Positions 42,065 to 49,588 of a stretch of DNA of 64,000 nucleotides are shown here, in pieces. A program made the translations under genes and the position numbers. The stretch comes from Hymenobacter psychrotolerans DSM 18569 (GTDB lineage Bacteria; Bacteroidota; Bacteroidia; Cytophagales; Hymenobacteraceae): contig NZ_FRAS01000010.1 in NCBI RefSeq assembly GCF_900142395.1, positions 1 through 64,000 of the forward strand. Direction: 5' to 3'. Below the pieces are notes generated by a model. The model saw nothing but the letters and a program-made list of their open reading frames with translations, was not told where the DNA came from and did not search any database. Each line of letters begins with the position of its first letter. Positions within the stretch are counted from its first letter, which is position 1.

Positions 42065-43063
42065 TTGCGCACGTTGCTGCTGGGGCTGTTTGCTGCCTCC
42101 AGCTTCACACTGGCCTCCTGCGACGATGACAACGATGATATAACGCCCACTCCCAACCCGTCCCAGAACATTGTGCAGGTAGCGCAGGGCAATGCTTCGT
42201 TCAGCACGCTGGTGGCGGCCGTTACGAAAGCCGACCTGGGCACCACGCTCAGCGGCATCGGTCCGTTCACGGTGTTTGCGCCCACCAACGACGCGTTTGC
42301 CAAGCTGGCGGCTCCCTTCAACAACGCCGCCAACATCACGGCCATCACTGATCCGGCCCAGATTGCTACGTTGCGGGGCATCCTGCTCTACCACGTGCTC
42401 GGCCGCAACGTGAAGGCCGCCGACATTGCCAACGGCAGCAGCACGGCTACTACGGCCCGCCCGGCTTCTACCGTGGGCGGCGCTACCATCAACGATAATA
42501 CTCTATACCTGCCCAAGAACAGCACGGGCGTCTTCATCAACGGCGGTACCCGCGTGGTAACGGCTGACGTAGCGGCCAGCAACGGGACCATTCACGCCAT
42601 TGATAATGTGCTGATGCCCCCGAGCCAGACCATTGCCGCCATTGTGGCGGCCAGCGCCAGCCGCACCACCGGCCCCGAATTTACGCTGCTGCTCCAGGCC
42701 CTGCAGCGCCCCGCCGCTGCCGCCATCCTGACGGCAGCCGGTAGCTCCAGCGCCAACGTAACGGTATTTGCCCCCACCGATGCCGCCTTCCGCGCGCTGC
42801 TGGGCAATGCGCCGCTCAGCTCCGTATCCGATGCCGACCTGACGGCTATTCTGTCGCGCCACGTAATTGGCACCGGCCGCGTATTCTCGTCTGATCTGGC
42901 TGCCGGTACGGTTACCACGCTCGGTGGCCCGATAACCGTAGCTGCGGCCGGCAACGGCTTTACGGTGCGGGGCGGCACCGGCACCGCTGCCAACATTGCC
43001 TCGGCCAATATTCTGGCTACCAATGGCGTGGTGCACGTCATCGACCAGGTGATTCGTCCCTAA
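42065..43063 (+). CDS. Lipoprotein with two fasciclin domains
   Basis: A 332-residue secreted lipoprotein. The signal ends in a lipobox (FTLASC) followed by an acidic CDDDNDD spacer. Two FAS1 domains of about 135 residues each follow. Marks are GPFTVFAPTNDAFAKL and LYHVLGRNVKAADI in the first and VTVFAPTDAAFRALLG and LSRHVIGTGRVF in the second, ending VVHVIDQVIRP. FAS1 domains mediate adhesion. Start problem: no ATG precedes the signal. TTG at 42065 gives a short signal, yet the frame stays open upstream through KKNVFSFPKSWVLL, which looks like a genuine N-terminus. Confidence 0.88.
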   Translation: MRTLLLGLFAASSFTLASCDDDNDDITPTPNPSQNIVQVAQGNASFSTLVAAVTKADLGTTLSGIGPFTVFAPTNDAFAKLAAPFNNAANITAITDPAQIATLRGILLYHVLGRNVKAADIANGSSTATTARPASTVGGATINDNTLYLPKNSTGVFINGGTRVVTADVAASNGTIHAIDNVLMPPSQTIAAIVAASASRTTGPEFTLLLQALQRPAAAAILTAAGSSSANVTVFAPTDAAFRALLGNAPLSSVSDADLTAILSRHVIGTGRVFSSDLAAGTVTTLGGPITVAAAGNGFTVRGGTGTAANIASANILATNGVVHVIDQVIRP

Positions 43064-43098
43064 ACTCCCGGCTTTCCGGTTTAAGAAAACTCACACTT

Positions 43099-43138
43099 CA
43101 GAAAAGCCCAGCTCTTACTTGAGGGCCGGGCTTTTCTG
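43099..43138. terminator. Bidirectional terminator between fasciclin and glycogen synthase genes
   Basis: Arms CAGAAAAGCCC and GGGCTTTTCTG, partly extended inward, between convergent genes. Confidence 0.86.
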
Positions 43139-43161
43139 TTTCGGTGTACAGCATGGGTGGG

Positions 43162-45000
43162 CTATTGCCGCTCCAGGGCCAGCTGGTAGGCCCGGTCGTA
43201 GTAGATGCGCAGGTTTTTCCAGTCGAAGATTTCGGCGTTGCTTTCCACGTTGTTGCGCTGCATGATTCGCTCCCGGCGGTTGAGCAGCACGAAGTTCCAG
43301 AGCATTTCCGTCAGCTCTTCCGCCGACTCATCGAAGCTTTTTTCCTGGCGCTGCACCACATAAATGCCCTTGTCTTCGTGCTGGGGCACGTTCTGCATCA
43401 CGTAGTCGCCGAAGCCGGAGAGGTCGGAGGTGATGGCTGGTACGCCGCGCGCCACGCACTCCAGCGGCGTGTAGCCCCAGGGCTCGTAGTAGCTGGGGAA
43501 AATGCCTAAGTGGCAGCCCCGCACAAACTGCCCGTACTCCATACCAAACAGCGGCGAAGTAGGCGACACAAAGTCAGGGTGATACACGATTTTCACCCGG
43601 TCGTGGCGGTTGTTCACGAGGTTGGCCCGCCGCACGAAGTTGAGGATGTCGTCGTTGGCATCATCTACCAGGTTGTGGGTGATGACGGGGGGCAGGCTGG
43701 TCGTTTTCCAGCTTTGCAGCGTGCGGCGGTAGCGCAGTTTCCAGTAGTCGTCTACCATGCTGCTCAGGTCGGGCAGGCGGTGGTCGGTGCTGGCAGCGGC
43801 GGCGTAGAACAGCCGCTCACCTACCTGCTGCTCAATGGCCTCGCAGGTGGCGTGCACCTCATCGAGCACGGCGCGGCTCTGCAGAATCTGCGGGTTGATG
43901 CTGTGAAACGGGCGCTTCGTGATGAAAAACATAACTACCTGCCCATCGAGGCCGCTTTGCTGCAGGCGGTAGTTCAGGCGGGCCAGCGCCTCCAGTGTCA
44001 GGTCAAAACCCTTGTTGTGGTACTCGTAGCGGCCACTCGTGAACAGGTACAGCGTATTGTCCAGATCAAATGAGTAGCTCTGGAAAAAATGCGCCATCAC
44101 GAATTCGTGAATCTTGGACTTGTACTGCTGGTGCAGGTTCTGGAACTCGTGCAGCGCCACAAACCGCTCAATATTGAGGCCGTTGGGTAGCACCGCGTCC
44201 GGAATCCGGTCGAGCAGGTAGATACACTCGCGCACCGTCAGCTCGCTCACGGTGGTGAAGACGTGGGCGCCGTGCGCTGCGGCCCGCTCAATGCGCACCG
44301 CCGTTTCGATGTTGAAATGGCGCGCTTCAGCCTCCCAATCCACCAGCATCAGATGCTCATAGAAGTTGGCGTCGTTCATGGCCAGATAGCGGCCGAGCAG
44401 CGTGGCGTGCGTCGTGAACACCAGGTGCAGCGGCACCTGCTCGCGGCGCAGCGCCGGAATGGCCACGCCCGTCATCCACTCGTGGAAGTGGGCCACTACC
44501 CGCTGCGGCGGCACTACCTCGGCGGCCAGAATTTTCAGAAACTCCTTGGCTAGCTGCCCGAAGGCTTCCACCTGATGCAGCAGGTCGTCGTGGTCGGGGG
44601 TCGGGATGCCGTGGTGGTGCCACAGGTCGGCTTTGATCTGGCCCAGCTGCGGATACGCCTGGTGCGGGCTGATAAGTACGGCCCGGGGGCGGCCCGTCAC
44701 GAGCCACACGCCCAGGTGTACTTCGTAGCCAAGCTGGCGCATACGGCGCACGGCCCCGGCAAACGGGTCGGAAAGCGTGGAAAGCTGGTAGTCGTCGAAG
44801 GGCTCGAACTCGCTCTGGGCCTGCTGCGGAAAGTAGGGCCCCAGCAGGCAGTACCGCTCGTCCCAGGCCTGCACGGTGGCCGGCACCTTGGAGCGGATAA
44901 CGGTGTAGATGCCGCCCACCTGGTTGCAGACCTCCCAGGCCACTTCCACCAGAAGTGCATCGGGGGCAATAGGGGCGGGGGCAGAGGCGGGAACTTGCAT
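43162..45000 (-). CDS. Glycogen synthase, GT3 (eukaryote-like) type
   Basis: A 612-residue GT-B enzyme resembling yeast and animal glycogen synthase (GT3) and not bacterial GlgA (GT5). Seen: EVAWEVCNQVGGIYTVIRSK at the N-terminus, HFHEWMTGVAIPALRR near residue 155, FTTVSELTVRECIYLLDR, the FTSGRYEYHNKGFDLTLEAL core near 310, and the late EPWGYTPLECVARGVPAITSDLSGFGDY with the catalytic Glu. GT3 enzymes use UDP-glucose, so no GlgC is needed. The start at 45000 fits. It follows a GH13 gene in the same direction across a terminator. Confidence 0.93.
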   Translation of the reverse strand: MQVPASAPAPIAPDALLVEVAWEVCNQVGGIYTVIRSKVPATVQAWDERYCLLGPYFPQQAQSEFEPFDDYQLSTLSDPFAGAVRRMRQLGYEVHLGVWLVTGRPRAVLISPHQAYPQLGQIKADLWHHHGIPTPDHDDLLHQVEAFGQLAKEFLKILAAEVVPPQRVVAHFHEWMTGVAIPALRREQVPLHLVFTTHATLLGRYLAMNDANFYEHLMLVDWEAEARHFNIETAVRIERAAAHGAHVFTTVSELTVRECIYLLDRIPDAVLPNGLNIERFVALHEFQNLHQQYKSKIHEFVMAHFFQSYSFDLDNTLYLFTSGRYEYHNKGFDLTLEALARLNYRLQQSGLDGQVVMFFITKRPFHSINPQILQSRAVLDEVHATCEAIEQQVGERLFYAAAASTDHRLPDLSSMVDDYWKLRYRRTLQSWKTTSLPPVITHNLVDDANDDILNFVRRANLVNNRHDRVKIVYHPDFVSPTSPLFGMEYGQFVRGCHLGIFPSYYEPWGYTPLECVARGVPAITSDLSGFGDYVMQNVPQHEDKGIYVVQRQEKSFDESAEELTEMLWNFVLLNRRERIMQRNNVESNAEIFDWKNLRIYYDRAYQLALERQ

Positions 45001-45077
45001 TGCGGAAGAAATAGGGTGGGGCGGCAAGATATGGGAAGCCGGGAGTTTCTGCCGCCCCTGACACTGGAAAAACCGGG

Positions 45078-45121
45078 AAAAAAAGAGGTTTGCAGCGGGT
45101 ATCAGCCCGGCCGCAAACCTC
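45078..45121 (-). terminator. Rho-independent terminator of GH13 gene
   Basis: On the minus strand GAGGTTTGC pairs with GCAAACCTC, with further inner pairing, followed by a run of seven T. Confidence 0.88.
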
Positions 45122-45145
45122 GGTTCGGGAGCCGCCGGAGGTAGC

Positions 45146-46969
45146 TTAGGCGGGCTCCTGCGAAATAATCAGGACTGAATACGGCGCCAGCCCAAACGCG
45201 GCGTGGCAGGGCAGGCCGTCGTACTCGCCTTCCTGGCTGTGGGTGTCGGTGCTTTCGAAGTTGCCGAATTCCTGGTCGTAGCCCTGCCAGTCGGAGTTGA
45301 ACCGTACGCGCCAGTGGCCGCCGCCGGGCACGCCAATGGTGTAGGACTCGTGCGCGGTATCGGCGAAATTGGCCAGCACGATGGTGGTGTCGCCGGGGCC
45401 GCCGTCGCCGTCGCTCCAGCGGCGGAACGCCAGGACTTTGTCCTCATCATTGACGTGAAACACCTCGGTATGCTGGCCCAGCAGCCCCCGCGTGTGGCCC
45501 TGCAGGTTGCGGCGCAGGCCAATCAGGTCGCGGTAGAGATGCACGAGGCCCTGGTGCTCATCGGCGCGGCCCCAGTCCAGGGGCTGGTCGTCGGAGAAGG
45601 AGCCGTCGGCGAGCATGGTCTGGCCCTGAAAGAGCATTGGGATGCCGGGCGCCGTGAATACCAGCGCCGCACCCAGCGTGGAGCGTTTCTTCGGAAACCA
45701 GGAGCTGGCGTTGCCGGGCATGATTTCCTCGGTCACGCGGGCCTTGCCGTTGGCCACCTCATCGTGGCTTTCGGTGTAGATGACGCGCTGGAAGGCGTCG
45801 CCGTTGTAGACTTTGCTGATGGCTTCGGCCACGGCCGGCATGCTACGGTCGGCGTCGTGGGGCGTCGTCAGGGCATCCCGAATGGGATACACAAACGCCG
45901 AGTCCCACTGCGTGGAGAAGCCCTGGCCGCCCTCCTCGGGCGCTTTCGTGATGAACTCGTTGCCGAGCAGATCTTCCGCAATGGTGATTTTCCAGGGCAT
46001 GTGGCGCCGGATTTCCTCGTTTATCCACTGCATCAGGCTCCAGCCCTCGGGCAGGTCGCGGCTGGGGTCGGAGGAGCCATCGACGTTGCGGATGTGCGAG
46101 ATGGAGTCGCAGCGCAGGCCGTCCACGCGGTAGTCTTCCAGCCACATCAGGGCATTGTCGCGGATGTAGGCGCGCACGGCGTCGCGGCCGTAGTCGGGGC
46201 GGTTGTGGCCCCAGGGCGTTTCGGCGCGCCAGTCGTTGTAGAAGTAGATGCCGCCGCCGTCGTTTTCGCTCCAGCCGTCAAACTGCCACAAATCCAGGTC
46301 GCCGGGCCCGAAATGGTTGTAGACCACATCCAGAATCACGGCAATGCCGTGGCGGTGCGCGGCTTTCACCAGCTCTTTGAACGCCAGCGGCCCGCCGTAG
46401 TCGGTTTCCAGCGCGAACGGGTGCGCCGGGTTGTAGCCCCAGCTGCGCCCGCCCGGAAACTCAGTCGGCGGCATAATTTCAATGGCATTGACGCCAAGCT
46501 CCTGCAGGAACCCCAGCTTCTCGATTACGTCGAGGAAGGTACCGGGCTTGTCGGGGTCGGGCGCGTAGAAAGTGCCTACGTGCAACTCGTAGATGACCAG
46601 CTCGTTCCAGGCCGGCATCTGAAACTGGTCGTCTTCCCAGTCAAAATCGTGGGTCGGTACAACGGAATTGCCGGCCGAATGCGTGACCTCACGGGCATAG
46701 GGGTCGTTGCGCTGCAGCTCGCCGGCGGGCGTCTGCAGCCAGAACTTGTATTCGGTGCCAGGGCCCAGTCCGGCGAAATCGGCGGCCCAGTAGCCGTCGG
46801 CTTCGTGAGCAAGTGGGTGAGCGGTGTGGTTCCAGTCGTTGAAGGGGCCTACTACGGACACGGCTTCAGCCGCCGGCGCCCATACGCGGAACGTGGTGCC
46901 CTGGGAATGCGGAATAGCCCCCATGCCGGTTTGCAGCGTGGGCGTAAAAAGGGAAGCGGTTTTGGGCAT
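45146..46969 (-). CDS. GH13 glucan branching enzyme-like protein
   Basis: A 607-residue alpha-amylase-superfamily enzyme. Domain order: N-terminal beta-sandwich (CBM48-like, GTTFRVWAPAAEAVSVVGPFNDW), TIM barrel from about residue 115 (ELVIYELHVGTFY, then ILDVVYNHFGPGD), and a C-terminal beta domain from about 495. Catalytic residues: Asp in DGLRCDSISHIRN, Glu in TIAEDLLGN and Asp in ESHDEVANG. The nearest role is 1,4-alpha-glucan branching. Trehalohydrolase-like or other GH13 activity is possible. Its placement upstream of a glycogen synthase supports a storage-glucan function. Confidence 0.88.
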   Translation of the reverse strand: MPKTASLFTPTLQTGMGAIPHSQGTTFRVWAPAAEAVSVVGPFNDWNHTAHPLAHEADGYWAADFAGLGPGTEYKFWLQTPAGELQRNDPYAREVTHSAGNSVVPTHDFDWEDDQFQMPAWNELVIYELHVGTFYAPDPDKPGTFLDVIEKLGFLQELGVNAIEIMPPTEFPGGRSWGYNPAHPFALETDYGGPLAFKELVKAAHRHGIAVILDVVYNHFGPGDLDLWQFDGWSENDGGGIYFYNDWRAETPWGHNRPDYGRDAVRAYIRDNALMWLEDYRVDGLRCDSISHIRNVDGSSDPSRDLPEGWSLMQWINEEIRRHMPWKITIAEDLLGNEFITKAPEEGGQGFSTQWDSAFVYPIRDALTTPHDADRSMPAVAEAISKVYNGDAFQRVIYTESHDEVANGKARVTEEIMPGNASSWFPKKRSTLGAALVFTAPGIPMLFQGQTMLADGSFSDDQPLDWGRADEHQGLVHLYRDLIGLRRNLQGHTRGLLGQHTEVFHVNDEDKVLAFRRWSDGDGGPGDTTIVLANFADTAHESYTIGVPGGGHWRVRFNSDWQGYDQEFGNFESTDTHSQEGEYDGLPCHAAFGLAPYSVLIISQEPA

Positions 46970-47105
46970 TTACGTAGAAAGAAGGCAGCACAACAGGTCA
47001 ACAGTGACAGCCCTCTTACTGTGGTTATAGCGTTCTGGTTGTAAAGCTGCCGAACGGAAACCGGAAGCCACTTACGGTAAAGAATCGGGGAAGGAAGGGA
47101 GCTTT

Positions 47106-47113
47106 TACCTTTG
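47106..47113 (+). promoter_or_regulatory. -7 element TACCTTTG upstream of 139-residue protein gene
   Basis: Exact consensus match, 25 bases upstream of the earliest possible start. Confidence 0.65.
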
Positions 47114-47138
47114 TACGCTGTTTAAGACTTGTTCTTCA

Positions 47139-47558
47139 TTGCTTATCCGCTTCCCTGTGCCCCGTCCGAAACCCGTTGTGTACGGCTTATATGCCTGGAC
47201 GCCCGACTACGGCTTCCGCTACATTCATCCCGCCAACCGCCGCACCTTCGAGTGGCTGGAACCCGTGGGCAAAGTCTTCGAGAAGATTGACGAAACCGAC
47301 GACTGGATTCTGCTGCGCTACGACGAGCAGCAGTTCAAGGTCAGCGGGGAGCTGTTCAAGGAGCTCTACCAGAAACCGCCGTTCAGCTTCGGCGACACAG
47401 TGGCCGAAGCCCGCCCCGCGCCCGGCGAGCCCGCCCACCAGGGCCTCATTTCGGACGTGTACCTGGACGAAGCCAACGAAACGTTCCGGTTTCAGCTGGT
47501 AGAGCGCAAACGCAAGCTCAAGCGCATCTTCGAGGCCGACGAGCTGCGCGAGGCATAG
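47139..47558 (+). CDS. Conserved-looking protein of unknown function, up to 139 residues
   Basis: A soluble, charge-rich protein with an aromatic N-terminal half (VVYGLYAWTPDYGFRYIHP, FEWLEPVGKVFEKIDETDDW) and a strongly basic, helical C-terminus (LVERKRKLKRIFEADEL). No ATG is available. TTG at 47139, GTG at 47157 or GTG at 47178 could start it; 47157 leaves a compact MPRPKPVVYGLYAW. No family was recognised. A good promoter element and coding-like third-position GC support it. It is divergent from the GH13 gene. Confidence 0.68.
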   Translation: MLIRFPVPRPKPVVYGLYAWTPDYGFRYIHPANRRTFEWLEPVGKVFEKIDETDDWILLRYDEQQFKVSGELFKELYQKPPFSFGDTVAEARPAPGEPAHQGLISDVYLDEANETFRFQLVERKRKLKRIFEADELREA

Positions 47559-47699
47559 AGTAACTGAGTGCCTGAGCAGCTGAGTACGCTGTTCCGGCAT
47601 TCATTCGCCTGTTGCTCTGTTGAAAAGGCTGTCCTGTCTACTGGAAAATACTGGGAACCAGAAGCCTGCTCAGCTACTCAGATGCTCAGTTATTCTACA
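47557..47699. repeat. Imperfect inverted repeat with CTGAG words (MITE-like)
   Basis: Left arm about 47556-47589 and right arm about 47666-47699 pair over roughly 34 bases with about 8 mismatches around an 80-base centre. Within each arm CTGAG recurs every 8 bases (47564, 47572, 47580). It fills almost the whole gap between two convergent genes and contains both stop codons' surroundings. Confidence 0.65.
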
Positions 47700-49044
47700 G
47701 CCCTACCGCAATACCCACCAGCAGCGCCCCGGCGGCCAGGGCCAGCAGCAGCAGATACAGCGGCAGCACGAATTTCCACCACTCGTCAAACCGCACGCCG
47801 CAGGCCGCCACAATGGCCATGAGCGCGCCGTTGGTGGGCGTGATCAGCTCGCAGAGGCCCGCGCCGTACTGGTAGGCCAGCACGGTTACCTGCCGCGAAA
47901 GGCCGATGAGGTCGGAGAGGGGCACGAGCAGCGGCATGGTGAGGACGGCCTGGCCGCTGACGCTGGGCACGGGCAGATGCAGGGCCGTGTGCACGCCCAT
48001 CATGCCCAGGGCCGAAAGCGCCACCGGCAGCCCAGCCAGCGGTGCCGACAGCGTGTTGACGATGGTATCGACAATCTGTCCCTGCTCCAGCACCACGAAA
48101 ATGGCGCGGGCAAACCCAATAAGCAGCGCCGAAAAGGCAATGTCGCGGAAGCCGGCCAGGAAGCCTTCGGCAGTGCCCGTAAGGCCGAGGCCACCCACCA
48201 GGCCCGCCACTACCCCCAGCCCGAAAAACAGCGCCGCCATCTGCTCGAAGTCCCAGCCCAGCGTGAGCACACCGTAGGCAAAGAAGGCGAAGGCCACGAA
48301 CAGCAGCAGCAGTACGAGGCCGTGGTTGCGGCCCTCAGCCGCTGAGGCCGAGGAGCCGGCCGCTTCGGCGGTTTCCGGCGCTATGCGGTGGCGCTGGGCG
48401 TAGCGCACGGTGCCTGCAATCCAGATAGCCAGGGCCAGCGCCAGAAACACCAGCCGGAAGCCGCCCCCCGAAAGCAGGGGCAGCTGGGCCAGCTTCTGCG
48501 CAATGCCCACCTGGAACGGGTTGAGCGGACTAAACGCCGCGCCCACCGCCGCTGCCCCAATGCTGACGGCCGCCGCCGTGAGGGCCGGGTAGCCGATGCG
48601 CCGCATCAGAATGAGCAGCACGGGTATGAGCGGCACTATTTCCTCCTGCATGTTTTCCAGGGCGCCCATGGTAGCGAAGAGCGCCGAAATAATGGGAATC
48701 ACCACCGCCTCGCGCCCCCGGAACCGGGTCAGCAGCCAATCGACGCCGCGGCGCAGGGCCCCGGTCTGGTCTACTACCATGAAAGCGCCGCCGGCCAGAA
48801 ACACCAGAAAAATGACGGAAGCCGCGTCCGCCATGCCCTTGGGAATATCAACCAGCGCCTGCAGCGGGCTGACGGGCGAGGCGGGCACGCGGTGGTAGGA
48901 GCCGGCCACTACCACGTCGCGGCCGGTAGCGGCGTCGGGGTGCCGGTCGAATACGCCGGCTGGCAGCACGTAGCTCAGCAGGCAGGCCAGCAGAATAAAC
49001 CCCACGAGCAACACCAGCGGATGCGGAAAGCGAATCGTCTTCAT
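47695..49044 (-). CDS. YfcC-family membrane transporter
   Basis: A 449-residue membrane protein with about 12 helices, resembling the YfcC/DcuC-like ion transporter family. Marks are HPLVLLVGFILLACLLSYVLPAGVFDR at the N-terminus, LFATMGALENMQEEIVPLIPVL near residue 135, AAFSPLNPFQVGIAQ near 180, and the second-half SVSGQAVLTMPLLVPLSDLIG and GLCELITPTNGALMAIVA repeats. Family members are proposed to exchange basic amino acids or dicarboxylates; the substrate here is unknown. The ATG at 49044 is chosen because the frame upstream is tandem-repeat sequence. A TACCTTCA element lies 5 bases upstream. Confidence 0.9.
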   Translation of the reverse strand: MKTIRFPHPLVLLVGFILLACLLSYVLPAGVFDRHPDAATGRDVVVAGSYHRVPASPVSPLQALVDIPKGMADAASVIFLVFLAGGAFMVVDQTGALRRGVDWLLTRFRGREAVVIPIISALFATMGALENMQEEIVPLIPVLLILMRRIGYPALTAAAVSIGAAAVGAAFSPLNPFQVGIAQKLAQLPLLSGGGFRLVFLALALAIWIAGTVRYAQRHRIAPETAEAAGSSASAAEGRNHGLVLLLLFVAFAFFAYGVLTLGWDFEQMAALFFGLGVVAGLVGGLGLTGTAEGFLAGFRDIAFSALLIGFARAIFVVLEQGQIVDTIVNTLSAPLAGLPVALSALGMMGVHTALHLPVPSVSGQAVLTMPLLVPLSDLIGLSRQVTVLAYQYGAGLCELITPTNGALMAIVAACGVRFDEWWKFVLPLYLLLLALAAGALLVGIAVGL

Positions 49045-49048
49045 GCCG

Positions 49049-49056
49049 TGAAGGTA
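49049..49056 (-). promoter_or_regulatory. Possible -7 element TACCTTCA for YfcC-like gene
   Basis: Two changes from TAnnTTTG at the end of the motif. It is only 4 bases from the ATG, and its upstream flank is repeat sequence. Confidence 0.35.
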
Positions 49057-49090
49057 GGTGGTGGGGTAGTGGGTTGGTGGGTTGGTGGAG

Positions 49091-49130
49091 TGAGTGAGTG
49101 AGTGAGTGAGTGAGTGAGTGAGTGAGTGAA
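49091..49130. repeat. Microsatellite (TGAG)9-10
   Basis: Nine perfect TGAG units and one TGAA unit, starting 35 bases upstream of the YfcC-like -7 element. Such tracts are prone to slipped-strand length change. Confidence 0.92.
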
Positions 49131-49131
49131 T

Positions 49132-49157
49132 GTCATCCTGAGCTTGCGAAGGACCTT
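49132..49157 (+). repeat. Half-copy of REP-like repeat
   Basis: GTCATCCTGAGCTTGCGAAGGACCTT matches the core of the inverted repeat at 37605-37701 in 24 of 27 positions, including a one-base gap. No inverted partner is present here. Confidence 0.8.
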
Positions 49158-49183
49158 GCCCCGCTTGCACGAGCCGTTCAACC

Positions 49184-49247
49184 ATCCACCACCCCACAAA
49201 TCCACCACCCCACAAATCCACCACCCCACAAATCCACCACCCCACTA
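49184..49247. repeat. Four tandem 16-bp units ATCCACCACCCCACAA
   Basis: Units start at 49184, 49200, 49216 and 49232. The first three are identical and the fourth has one change. The minus strand carries regularly spaced G3-G4 runs with G-quadruplex potential. Confidence 0.92.
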
Positions 49248-49259
49248 ATCCAGCTTTTG

Positions 49260-49267
49260 TATCTTCG
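49260..49267 (+). promoter_or_regulatory. -7 element TATCTTCG for 81-residue protein gene
   Basis: TAnnTTTG variant, 18 bases upstream of the ATG at 49286. The 16-bp tandem repeat ends 12 bases before it. Confidence 0.5.
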
Positions 49268-49285
49268 GGTTTGGCTGGCTACTCC

Positions 49286-49531
49286 ATGAACCTGCGCGTC
49301 TTCAAAAAGCTCCCGATGGGCCAACAGGCCGACTGCCTGCGCCGCTACGGTCACTTTCTGGCCGAGCGGCGCGAGGACAGCTTCACGCTGCGCCTCTACG
49401 CGCTGGGTGACTTCTACGCCGAGGAGTGGCGCGTGCTGGACGAAGACCATATCCTGTTTATTCATCTGTTTCAGCATCCCGGCGGCCTCAACGAGTACCT
49501 GCACCGGATCCGGCTGCCGGAAGAGCTGTAG
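49286..49531 (+). CDS. Small protein of unknown function, 81 residues
   Basis: A basic-acidic soluble protein (MNLRVFKKLPMGQQADCLRRYGHFL...). The predicted order is helix, then beta strands (DSFTLRLYALGDFYAEEWRVLDEDHILFIHLF), then a C-terminal helix. No signal peptide or membrane segment was seen, and no family was recognised. The ATG at 49286 has a promoter-like element upstream. The next gene (GT39) starts 57 bases downstream in the same direction. Confidence 0.68.
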   Translation: MNLRVFKKLPMGQQADCLRRYGHFLAERREDSFTLRLYALGDFYAEEWRVLDEDHILFIHLFQHPGGLNEYLHRIRLPEEL

Positions 49532-49588
49532 CGGCCCGCCGCCCAAACGGGTCTGCGCGGCTACATCCGGAAGCGGCTATATTGAGGT

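Noticed and set aside
45203-47044. 613-codon plus-strand open frame opposite the GH13 gene
   Set aside because: Antisense shadow in GC-rich DNA; the minus strand has all GH13 catalytic motifs.
49041-49546. Minus-strand open frames with repeated GWWICGVVDLWGGG
   Set aside because: They are translations of the 16-bp tandem repeat (ATCCACCACCCCACAA) and have no coding features.
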